Assembly: GCF_023205015.1 (NCBI RefSeq)
Contig: NZ_CP096258.1
Span: 1-64,000, forward strand
DNA from: Providencia rettgeri
Lineage (GTDB): Bacteria > Pseudomonadota > Gammaproteobacteria > Enterobacterales > Enterobacteriaceae
Length of the DNA stretch: 64,000 nucleotides
Reading direction: 5' to 3'
Notes under the pieces: generated by a model
Database searches by the model: none
What the model was told of the DNA's origin: nothing
Seen by the model: only the letters and a program-made list of their open reading frames with translations
Program-made: the position numbers and the translations under genes
Shown here: positions 56,774-64,000 of the stretch, piece after piece
Layout: every line of letters begins with the position of its first letter
How positions within the stretch are numbered: position 1 is the stretch's first letter

Positions 56774-58438
56774 TTACCCAGCCAAATTCAGCACGGACGT
56801 TAAATCTAACAGCATCCCCTGTTTGTTGAGTGCTTTGTGGACGTCGGTTGAGTTCTTGCACTGCGACTTGATAAAACGAAGGTCGTCTGATGGCAACTCA
56901 TCCCAGCTATTGGGTTTGATAACCGTTGACTTTTCTTTGTTTTTTGAGCTTTTTCCCTTCATTGAAGTATTGCTGTTAGCGCCTGATGACATCCAATTCG
57001 AGACAATTGGTAATAGTTGAACCATGGTCAGCTGCGGATTTTCTGCAAAAGCTTTTCGTACTGTGGGCACTAACAGGTTGGAGTCATAAACATCTTTAAG
57101 CAACAAATACAACCGTCTTTCATCCTCAGTTGCAAGCTGCTGAAGAGCCTTTTCTTCGGTCGTTTTCTCTTTAATAGCAGCAATATCTTGCTGTAATTGG
57201 ATAAGCCGCTTATCCATCTCAGGAACCATTAAATCTGAGTACTGTGCGATTTTCTCCGGTATGCCTGAACGAAGCGCCGCAAGCATAGGGTGTACCGGTA
57301 TGAGCTCATCTTCATATACCTGACGCAACAATCCCTCCGTGATGCGTTCTTTGCCAATTGCAAGTGCGCGCAGTTGCGCCAATACAAACAGCTTTACCAC
57401 GATATCCATCACGCCTTGGCTCAAGTCGTACCATACCGCGCGAATGTTTTCGGTCAGTAGCACATCTCGATTTTGCAGTAGCTGCAGCTTCCAGAGGTTG
57501 TTGGTAAAGGCAACCCACTCTTGATTGAGTTGCTCGGGTCGCCCTTGAGCCATTGGTTCCCAAAAAATGGCACCAAGGCCAGCACCTCTGCGAGCAGAAC
57601 GCAAATCTGCTTCAAAAATGTCTCTCGCTTTTGGCGTACCAATCAACATGACCGGCACACCTATGGTATTGACCATGGTGACAAAGAAATTCAACATTTC
57701 TTGCGAGCCACCTGACTTTGACCGGCTAAGATGCTGAATTTCATCAATCACCAACAATCCCAGCGCATGCGTGTTGGCAATTTGGGCCATTAACGCCAAC
57801 ATAGTTTCGATACCATGTCGCTTAAGGCCATATCTTTTCTCGTAATTTGCCCCCAGCGCCTTATCGAGTGCCCGGAAAAAATTCAGGCAAATCTCTTTGA
57901 GTGAGCCATTATGTGAACAGTCAACTTTCAGGTAAACCACTTGCTCGAGGTTGAGCTGCGAGTGATAAATAACCTGAGGGTAGGTCTGTAAAATCCGTTC
58001 CAATGACGTAGTTTTACCACTGCCAGAGCAACCAATTAACAACATACTTTGTGCAGTAGATTTTGCCTCTTCAAATCTGAAGGTTGTCAAATCACCAGTC
58101 TGAACTCTTTCATACCCGTTTTGTAAATGTCGCTGCAAATCGCCAGTTTTTGGATTTCGGCCAACATAGCCGCCTCGGATCATCAATGAAACCCTTTCGC
58201 TTAACAGCATATGTCCGCCAAGTGGTTGAAAGAACTCATCGGAAATCCGACAAATATTGTGGGCGCGCGTAACTCTGGTTTTTTGTAAATCGTCTGACTG
58301 AAAGCGCATGCTTGAGCGCAGTGCCGCGGCACTATCGAACGATTCTTGTAGCGGTGGCAATGCTTCGATAAACGGATTGCCGGCATAAGCGGCAACACCA
58401 GTATCACGATATATTGCGGATATTTTTGAGGCAGTCAT
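56774..58438 (-). CDS. tnsC: AAA+ transposition regulator TnsC
   Basis: 554 residues. Walker [18 protein letters not shown] at about residues 133-149 and Walker [24 protein letters not shown] fits sensor 1. In Tn7 it links the target selector to the TnsAB transposase and conveys target immunity. The N-terminal 100 residues and the coiled C-terminal region ([20 protein letters not shown]) are the expected contact regions. Two base pairs separate it from tnsB. Confidence 0.95.
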   Translation of the reverse strand: MTASKISAIYRDTGVAAYAGNPFIEALPPLQESFDSAAALRSSMRFQSDDLQKTRVTRAHNICRISDEFFQPLGGHMLLSERVSLMIRGGYVGRNPKTGDLQRHLQNGYERVQTGDLTTFRFEEAKSTAQSMLLIGCSGSGKTTSLERILQTYPQVIYHSQLNLEQVVYLKVDCSHNGSLKEICLNFFRALDKALGANYEKRYGLKRHGIETMLALMAQIANTHALGLLVIDEIQHLSRSKSGGSQEMLNFFVTMVNTIGVPVMLIGTPKARDIFEADLRSARRGAGLGAIFWEPMAQGRPEQLNQEWVAFTNNLWKLQLLQNRDVLLTENIRAVWYDLSQGVMDIVVKLFVLAQLRALAIGKERITEGLLRQVYEDELIPVHPMLAALRSGIPEKIAQYSDLMVPEMDKRLIQLQQDIAAIKEKTTEEKALQQLATEDERRLYLLLKDVYDSNLLVPTVRKAFAENPQLTMVQLLPIVSNWMSSGANSNTSMKGKSSKNKEKSTVIKPNSWDELPSDDLRFIKSQCKNSTDVHKALNKQGMLLDLTSVLNLAG

Positions 58439-58440
58439 TC

Positions 58441-60528
58441 CTAGCTCTCTTCGTTATCTTCAAATAGCCCAGGTACAAAGGTTGGCAAGCTATAATCTTC
58501 TTCAACAGGTTTTAGTGCCACTACATCGGCAAGCGGTTTTTCTTTTTCAACAATTACAGGACGAACACGTTGCAGCCGCTCTGCATCCCTTGCCGCTTTT
58601 TTATTGGGTCTGATCTGTTGAATACGTGCACGATTACTCTCAGAAGTGACTGGTGATTGCTTGGTTGCTGTTGAAATTTTTTCCTGAATAAAAGCGTCTA
58701 ATTCACGACGCTTCACATCTGCAACAAACTTTGCATTAGCTTTGTGGTGCTTTTCAGCCGCCTGTGTTTCCCAAACTTGCCAGAAACTCAGCCCACGAAA
58801 TTGACGACTTTTATCCGTTAACAAACATTCCCAATAAACTCGGCTGCCGGATTGTGGAAAAAGATAAATCCTATCTGCGCAACCTGGTTCATAAGCCGCT
58901 TCCAGTGAGTCTGGCCGGTAAATTTCCGTGCTACGGTGTAACCAGCCTTCTTTGAGTAACTCAGAACTGGAATAAAACATTTCAAACAATCTCACACCAA
59001 ACGGCGAAATCGTAACCTTTGCACGCGGTAATAAGGCGATTTGAAGAGGCTTAGCTTCAATCTGGCGCAAGCTGCCCATTCGATGTTGCATTCCCCATTT
59101 CCATAGCTCTATGGGTATTGACGGAATGTCAGCCGGTAGATCTTCATCACGGTCATATTTATCAAGAACATGGTAGTTGTTCCGAAATAGGATGGTCCGC
59201 AGGATAATTTGAGCAAAATCGGTAATCGACATCACTGCATCAAGGCGATAATCTCGTTCACCATGCTTTTTTATCCGATTGCCTTCGACGGCTCCAGGCG
59301 CATAAGGTTTAAATTCTGCTTGTAAAGTCCTGAAACAGCTTTCAACGATGCCTTTAGCATCGCCGCGGCGCGGTGGAGCACTTTCGATACGAACGTTAAA
59401 TCCAGCAATCAGAGCATCAACCTGATGACTCATCATCTCCCCACGGTCTGCCAAGATGACATCTGGCAAACCGACGCATGGCCACTCTTCAAAGTTGATC
59501 TCAATACCAAGTTCACTACAGGCCTTAGTTTTGTCGATGCACGCATTCACAATCGCCTGCATGGCAACGACATAAGACGGATTGTCAAAACCAAGATAAA
59601 AGCCTGCAATCATTCGGCTAAATACATCGATCACAATATAAACCGTTGGACGTCCAATAATCTTGCTACGGTCTTTATCATCAACCAGATAGATATCTGC
59701 AATGGTGGCATCAATTTCATAACGACTGCCAGGACCAAGTGCATGTGCTGTTGCGGTGCTTGAAAGCGGGCGGATATCTTTTTTATAAATTCCTGGGTCT
59801 GTTCTGGCGATTAGGCGTTCAGACTGTTTATATTCCCGATTGTAAAAGTAGCGAAACTGTCTAATCGTTGGCCTATCCGAGACTGAAATATTGGGAAAGT
59901 ACTGCTCAAACAAATCCGCAAAACGACGATAGGCAACGGTCGTTTTTTCTGCATTTTTATTCAGCAAATGTTTCTCAATGGCGATTCTGAATAAACGTTC
60001 AATATCGGGGGTTACTTTCATCCCCTCGCCGTCACCATATTGACGAACACGCCCAATTTTTTTCTGGCCACTCGCCGCTCTACTTTTTCCTGGCGCTCCA
60101 CTTTTCTTGTAGTCTGGCAGCAATGAATTCGGATTCTGCCCGCGCTGCCAGTAGCGACGTAACAACTTATAAATTGTAGCGATTGAAGCGATCCCTGACT
60201 GACGAACTACCTCAACTCGCTGAGCACGAACTTTAGGGTCAAAGCATTTTGTATCCACAATAATCGGTGTAATCGCACTCAACCCCAGTTCCCGTTTTTT
60301 GTAAGCAACGGAGCCGAATGCAGGCTCATCCAAATAATTTGCTTCAAAGGGATCGTCATGCCGAAATAAACGCGAATCATCGATGAAACTGTTTAAAGTC
60401 AATTCATGAACGTATTCAGGCTGTGCAGTCTCTGATTCAAGACAGATCCAAACAACTTCACCAGGTAACACCAGTAAAATGCGGTAAAGTTTGCCGTCAA
60501 ACTTCACGACCTCATTGGTTTGCCACAT
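58441..60528 (-). CDS. tnsB: DDE transposase TnsB
   Basis: 695 residues. The rve/DDE catalytic triad is visible as Asp in [14 protein letters not shown], Asp in [11 protein letters not shown] and Glu in [16 protein letters not shown]-terminal helix-turn-helix regions (about 110-200) bind the repeated terminal sites, and the C-terminal tail ([19 protein letters not shown]) is the TnsC-contact type. It cuts the 3' ends. Start overlaps the tnsA stop by 17 bp. Confidence 0.95.
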   Translation of the reverse strand: MWQTNEVVKFDGKLYRILLVLPGEVVWICLESETAQPEYVHELTLNSFIDDSRLFRHDDPFEANYLDEPAFGSVAYKKRELGLSAITPIIVDTKCFDPKVRAQRVEVVRQSGIASIATIYKLLRRYWQRGQNPNSLLPDYKKSGAPGKSRAASGQKKIGRVRQYGDGEGMKVTPDIERLFRIAIEKHLLNKNAEKTTVAYRRFADLFEQYFPNISVSDRPTIRQFRYFYNREYKQSERLIARTDPGIYKKDIRPLSSTATAHALGPGSRYEIDATIADIYLVDDKDRSKIIGRPTVYIVIDVFSRMIAGFYLGFDNPSYVVAMQAIVNACIDKTKACSELGIEINFEEWPCVGLPDVILADRGEMMSHQVDALIAGFNVRIESAPPRRGDAKGIVESCFRTLQAEFKPYAPGAVEGNRIKKHGERDYRLDAVMSITDFAQIILRTILFRNNYHVLDKYDRDEDLPADIPSIPIELWKWGMQHRMGSLRQIEAKPLQIALLPRAKVTISPFGVRLFEMFYSSSELLKEGWLHRSTEIYRPDSLEAAYEPGCADRIYLFPQSGSRVYWECLLTDKSRQFRGLSFWQVWETQAAEKHHKANAKFVADVKRRELDAFIQEKISTATKQSPVTSESNRARIQQIRPNKKAARDAERLQRVRPVIVEKEKPLADVVALKPVEEDYSLPTFVPGLFEDNEES

Positions 60529-61339
60529 GCAGTAAATCCTCTATATCACTGAATGGACAAAAAACTAGATCTGAGGCTGTGAGCACTCTGTAAGCTTGAT
60601 GCATGTTAAATTTTAAATAGCCGTTCGCGATTAACGTTCTTACATCTCGAAGTGTTTGTCCAAGTTCCAAATCATAAGCGGTATCCATTTGCTTACATAC
60701 ATCAATCATTTTTGACTGGGGCGATTTACTAAAGGCACTTTGAAGGATAGGCAACTGTTGAATCAGCTCCACATCAATAAAGCCATCTGATTTCGTCGGG
60801 TACAACCAACTGATATTTTGTTTGATGACTGGGTCAATTTCATGCTCCGTCACTAAAAACCATGGGATTTGCTTCGATAGCCAATAACGACGCTCGATTT
60901 CAAGTTTTTCAATAATATTCGTATCATTGAACGACTCAGATGATTTCACCTGTACAGCAAACTGCCGGTGAGGGCCAATACGAGAATCAACGAGGAAATC
61001 GGATGACATCACCTGATCTACAGCGCGTATGCTGGGATGCCTCAGACCATTGTCTTTAGCTATTGCTTGAGTTTCATCTCTTCGTAGCGGGAATTGCTCT
61101 CTAATATCAACGATATGAGATGCCCACTCAAACACTAAAAACGCTGCCAGTTCTAGATCTGACAATAAATGATGAATTCTGCCGGTTTTATGTGAATACA
61201 CTCGGTGCGAGCGGCCTTCGGAGGGAACATCTTGTACATAAAGCCAAGGCGTGTACTTTTTACCAACTCCTTGGCCACGACCGTCTTTAATTCGACGCGC
61301 AATTTGAAGTTCAGAGAGAGATTGCTGAGATCTGCCCAT
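60512..61339 (-). CDS. tnsA: Endonuclease subunit TnsA
   Basis: 275 residues, close to Tn7 TnsA. The restriction-enzyme-like active site is visible: Glu in VFEWASHIVDIREQFPL, Asp in SSDFLVDSR and Lys in AVQVKSSES. It makes the 5' cuts that give cut-and-paste rather than replicative transposition. The N-terminus (SELQIARRIKDGRGQG) aligns with Tn7, supporting the ATG at 61339 even though it has no ribosome binding site and directly follows a T-run. First gene of tnsABCDE. Confidence 0.95.
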   Translation of the reverse strand: MGRSQQSLSELQIARRIKDGRGQGVGKKYTPWLYVQDVPSEGRSHRVYSHKTGRIHHLLSDLELAAFLVFEWASHIVDIREQFPLRRDETQAIAKDNGLRHPSIRAVDQVMSSDFLVDSRIGPHRQFAVQVKSSESFNDTNIIEKLEIERRYWLSKQIPWFLVTEHEIDPVIKQNISWLYPTKSDGFIDVELIQQLPILQSAFSKSPQSKMIDVCKQMDTAYDLELGQTLRDVRTLIANGYLKFNMHQAYRVLTASDLVFCPFSDIEDLLHVANQ

Positions 61340-61340
61340 A

Positions 61341-61380
61341 AAAAAATCCAGTATGCTTTTTAATCAGCATAACTGGACTT
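61341..61380 (-). terminator. Hairpin with T-run directly before the tnsA start codon
   Basis: On the minus strand TCCAGTTATGCT pairs with AGCATACTGGA (one bulge) and is followed by seven T and then the tnsA ATG. It looks like an intrinsic terminator or attenuator that blocks transcription entering from glmS. It also has T on the other strand. Confidence 0.72.
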
Positions 61381-61383
61381 TTT

Positions 61384-61472
61384 CATTTTACAAATATTTT
61401 GTCTATTTTAGATCTATTTTGTCTTGCTTTAGATCTATTTTGTCCACTTTAGAACTATTTTGTCATCCCACA
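61384..61472. repeat. Right end of the Tn7-like element with four TnsB-type sites
   Basis: Four abutting inverse copies of the GACAAAATAGATCTAAAATA motif at 61384-61403, 61404-61423, 61425-61444 and 61445-61464, then GACATCC-type terminus ending ACA at 61472. Four tightly packed right-end sites against three spaced left-end sites is the Tn7 pattern. Confidence 0.9.
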
Positions 61473-61497
61473 TCATCAATATTAAATCAGTATGTGA

Positions 61498-63330
61498 TTA
61501 CTCAACTGTCACCGACTTCGCCAAGTTACGAGGCTGGTCAACGTCTGTACCTTTAATCAATGCAACGTGATAAGACAACAGTTGCAGAGGAACAGTGTAG
61601 AAAATTGGTGCGATCAGCTCTTCAACATGGGGCAGTGAAACAATTTTCATATTTTCACTGGCTTCAAAGCCTGCATCTTGGTCAGCGAATACATACAGCA
61701 AACCACCACGCGCACGGACTTCCTCAATGTTCGATTTGAGTTTTTCTAACAGCTCATTGTTAGGTGCAACGATGATAACAGGCATGTCAGCATCAATTAG
61801 CGCTAATGGGCCATGCTTTAATTCACCCGCGGCATACGCTTCTGCGTGAATGTAAGAAATCTCTTTTAATTTCAGAGCCCCTTCAACGGCAATAGGGAAT
61901 TGATCACCGCGCCCTAAGAATAACGCGTGGTGTTTATCAGAGAAATCTTCTGCCAATGCCTCGATAACTTTATCTTGCGATAACATGCTTTCAATACGAG
62001 CCGGTAGCGCATGTAGAGCGTGAGAAATGTTTTCTTCGAGCTCAGGGTTAGCACCTTTCAAGCGGCCCATATACGCAACTAACATCAATAAGACGGTTAA
62101 CTGCGTGGTAAATGCTTTAGTGGATGCCACACCAATTTCGGCTCCTGCCTTGGTCATCAGGGCAAATTCAGATTCACGTACCAGTGAAGAACCTGCCACG
62201 TTACATACCGCTAAAGATGTCAAATAGCCTAATTCTTTTGATAAACGAAGAGCGGCCAGTGTATCTGCGGTTTCACCTGATTGAGACAACGTAATCATCA
62301 GGCTGTTTTTACGGTGTGCGGGGTTACGGTAGCGATACTCAGAAGCAATTTCTACATCACAAGGAATACCGGCTAAAGATTCAAACCAATAACGTGCAAC
62401 CATTCCCGCATTGTAGGATGTCCCGCATGCGACGATTTGGATATGTTCAACTTGAGATAAAATTTCACTCGCACGAGGGCCTAATTCGCTTAAATCGATA
62501 CCATTGTCTTTGTCAAAACGCCCTTCAAGGGTGTTTTTAATTGCCATTGGTTGTTCGTAAATTTCTTTTTGCATGTAATGGCGATAGACGCCTTTATCAC
62601 CTGCATCATATTGAACGTTTGACTCAATTTGCTCGCGATCGACCGCTTCACCATTTTTATCAAAAATGCGAACTGTGCGACGAGTAACTTCAGCAACATC
62701 CCCTTCTTCAAGGTAAATAAAGCGACGAGTCACAGGCAACAGCGCTAATTGGTCTGATGCTAAAAAGTTTTCACCCACACCTAAACCAATAACCAATGGG
62801 CTACCAGAACGTGCAGCAACTAATAAGTCAGGAATACGGCTATCCATGATCACGGTACCGTAAGCACCGCGCAATTGTGGGATAACACGTTGAACCACTT
62901 CCACCAGCGTGCCACCTTTTTGTTGTTCATGGTGAACAAGGTGAGCAATCACTTCGGTATCAGTTTCTGAACTAAAGATATAACCGAGTTTTTTCAGTTC
63001 ATCTTTCAGTTCTAAATAGTTTTCAATAATGCCGTTATGAACAACCGCAATATAACCAGAGGTATGCGGATGAGCATTGCGTTCACTTGGAATACCATGA
63101 GTCGCCCAACGGGTATGTGCAATCCCCGTACCACCCGATACTGGGTTTTTCTCCGCTTCTTCCGCTAACATTTGCACTTTGCCCACTTCACGTAAGCGTT
63201 GTAAATGTCCTTCGTGATCAACGACAGCCATACCGGCTGAATCATAACCACGGTACTCAAGACGACGAAGACCTTCTAACAGAATTTCTGCGATATCACG
63301 TTGTGCAACAGCACCTACAATTCCACACAT
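61498..63330 (-). CDS. glmS: Glucosamine-6-phosphate synthase (isomerizing)
   Basis: 610 residues. Makes glucosamine-6-phosphate from fructose-6-phosphate and glutamine, the first step to UDP-GlcNAc. N-terminal nucleophile Cys ([12 protein letters not shown]), glutaminase motif EYRGYDSAG, two SIS domains ([19 protein letters not shown], and [20 protein letters not shown]), and the C-terminal [11 protein letters not shown]. The 3' end is the attachment site used by TnsD; the coding sequence is undisturbed. It has lost its own terminator to the transposon, but a hairpin inside the right end may replace it. Confidence 0.97.
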   Translation of the reverse strand: MCGIVGAVAQRDIAEILLEGLRRLEYRGYDSAGMAVVDHEGHLQRLREVGKVQMLAEEAEKNPVSGGTGIAHTRWATHGIPSERNAHPHTSGYIAVVHNGIIENYLELKDELKKLGYIFSSETDTEVIAHLVHHEQQKGGTLVEVVQRVIPQLRGAYGTVIMDSRIPDLLVAARSGSPLVIGLGVGENFLASDQLALLPVTRRFIYLEEGDVAEVTRRTVRIFDKNGEAVDREQIESNVQYDAGDKGVYRHYMQKEIYEQPMAIKNTLEGRFDKDNGIDLSELGPRASEILSQVEHIQIVACGTSYNAGMVARYWFESLAGIPCDVEIASEYRYRNPAHRKNSLMITLSQSGETADTLAALRLSKELGYLTSLAVCNVAGSSLVRESEFALMTKAGAEIGVASTKAFTTQLTVLLMLVAYMGRLKGANPELEENISHALHALPARIESMLSQDKVIEALAEDFSDKHHALFLGRGDQFPIAVEGALKLKEISYIHAEAYAAGELKHGPLALIDADMPVIIVAPNNELLEKLKSNIEEVRARGGLLYVFADQDAGFEASENMKIVSLPHVEELIAPIFYTVPLQLLSYHVALIKGTDVDQPRNLAKSVTVE

Positions 63331-63537
63331 GTTTTTTAATTCCTAGACAAAAAGTTTCTTTCTTGAGAAACCTTTATTTGTCGCAACCTAATTGTTGTAC
63401 AGTTTTCACTGTTCCCCAGCCTTGTAGAAAATGGGGATATTATTTTTATGTTGCTACCTTGGGTAGCTATTTTAATTTCGCTATTTAATTAGCGTTTTAT
63501 CATAGAAGAGATATCGCTATCTCTCCTCAAAATTTAC
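63331..63537. other. glmU-glmS intergenic region
   Basis: A 207-bp space. It includes an AGAGATA/TATCTCT stem (63507-63524) just after glmU and AT-rich sequence before glmS. In enterobacteria this region carries glmS-specific control by the GlmZ small RNA; a base-pairing site cannot be confirmed by eye. Confidence 0.5.
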
Positions 63538-64000
63538 TTATTTTTTCTTAACTGGACGTTGCCAGTTTTTAATATGCATTTGCTTTACACGGCTAACGAC
63601 AAGTTCGTCTTCATTCACATCACGCGTTACCGTAGTGCCAGCACCTATTGTTGCACCTTTGGCAACAGAAACTGGCGCAACTAACTGAGTATCAGACCCT
63701 ACAAACACATCGTCACCAATAATGGTTTTGTGTTTATTGGCACCATCATAATTACAAGTGATGGTTCCTGCGCCAATATTGACGTTATCACCAATTTGCG
63801 CATCCCCGAGGTAACTTAAATGACCCGCTTTAGAACCTAAACCTAAAGAAGCATTTTTCATTTCGACAAAATTACCTACGTGCGCTTTGGCCGCTAATTT
63901 AGCACCTGGGCGTAAACGAGCAAAAGGGCCAACCGTACATTCAGCTGATAATTCAGAGTTTTCTATGACTGAATACGGGCTAATCACTGAGTTATCACCG
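63538..64000 (-). CDS. glmU: GlmU, C-terminal part (window edge)
   Basis: The minus-strand frame runs off the right edge; about 154 codons are seen. This is the left-handed beta-helix acetyltransferase domain of the bifunctional N-acetylglucosamine-1-phosphate uridyltransferase, with hexapeptide-repeat segments ([33 protein letters not shown]) and the catalytic region around [16 protein letters not shown] at 63987 opens a frame but is internal to the gene, not its start. Order glmU-glmS is standard. Confidence 0.94.
   Translation of the reverse strand, partial: GDNSVISPYSVIENSELSAECTVGPFARLRPGAKLAAKAHVGNFVEMKNASLGLGSKAGHLSYLGDAQIGDNVNIGAGTITCNYDGANKHKTIIGDDVFVGSDTQLVAPVSVAKGATIGAGTTVTRDVNEDELVVSRVKQMHIKNWQRPVKKK

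Larger units (their letters stand above)
38280..61472 (-). mobile_element. Tn7-like transposon inserted at attTn7 downstream of glmS
   Basis: Termini TGTGGGATGAC (left, from 38280) and its exact reverse complement (right, ending 61472) enclose 23,193 bp and are flanked by the 5-bp duplication TCATC (38275-38279 and 61473-61477). The right end is 20 bp beyond the glmS stop, the standard TnsD target, and the tns genes lie at that end as in Tn7. Cargo, left to right: two orphan genes, umuDC interrupted by a second element, a DUF2384 gene and an integron with two cassettes, then tnsEDCBA. All five tns frames look intact, so the element may be mobile. Confidence 0.97.

Overview
The window is a chromosome segment of an enteric gammaproteobacterium, best explained as Providencia, most likely P. 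rettgeri or a close relative. The dnaA-dnaN-recF-gyrB order and the GlmS/GlmU genes are enterobacterial. The penicillin G acylase at 25092-27605 matches, as far as I can recall it, the classical P. rettgeri enzyme nearly residue for residue. The chromosomal backbone is AT-rich. The right-hand third (about 38.3-61.5 kb) is visibly less AT-rich and is a mobile insertion.

Left backbone (1-38.2 kb): the replication operon dnaA (with an apparent single-base frameshift), dnaN, recF and gyrB; an acid-phosphatase/autotransporter fusion; a phosphoethanolamine-transferase-like enzyme; asd; the zinc-starvation ribosomal proteins L31B/L36B behind a Zur-box-like palindrome; an SseJ-like GDSL effector candidate; nagK; a four-gene membrane operon (NfeD-like, giant flotillin, 1645-residue AAA ATPase, rhomboid protease); penicillin acylase; a cysteine-containing regulator with a divergent MFS pump; smvA/smvR; an AT-rich orphan; a small catabolic cluster (DauR-like regulator, RidA, MFS, TIM-barrel enzyme); and an ECF sigma/anti-sigma pair with a secreted repeat protein.

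Tn7-like transposon (38280-61472, 23,193 bp): bounded by TGTGGGATGAC termini, a TCATC target duplication, three TnsB-type sites on the left and four on the right. It sits 20 bp downstream of the glmS stop codon, between glmS and its own terminator. The full tnsABCDE set is on the right. The cargo is an orphan membrane protein, a zinc-ribbon protein, a umuDC error-prone polymerase operon, a DUF2384 protein, and an integron (intI, attI, two cassettes with attC sites).

Nested element (about 40278-48470): a second mobile element has inserted into umuD. It carries a CARB-type class A beta-lactamase and a translationally coupled operon of three tyrosine-recombinase-like proteins plus a coiled-coil protein, behind its own LexA box. 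The insertion lies just after the codons equivalent to the UmuD self-cleavage site. The element supplies a new start codon, so the downstream half reads as a ready-made UmuD' that overlaps umuC. This is the most unusual arrangement in the window: an SOS-controlled mobile element that appears to turn its own transposition operon into the promoter for an already activated DNA polymerase V.

Right backbone (61.5-64 kb): glmS and the 3' part of glmU. No tRNA, rRNA or CRISPR was seen.
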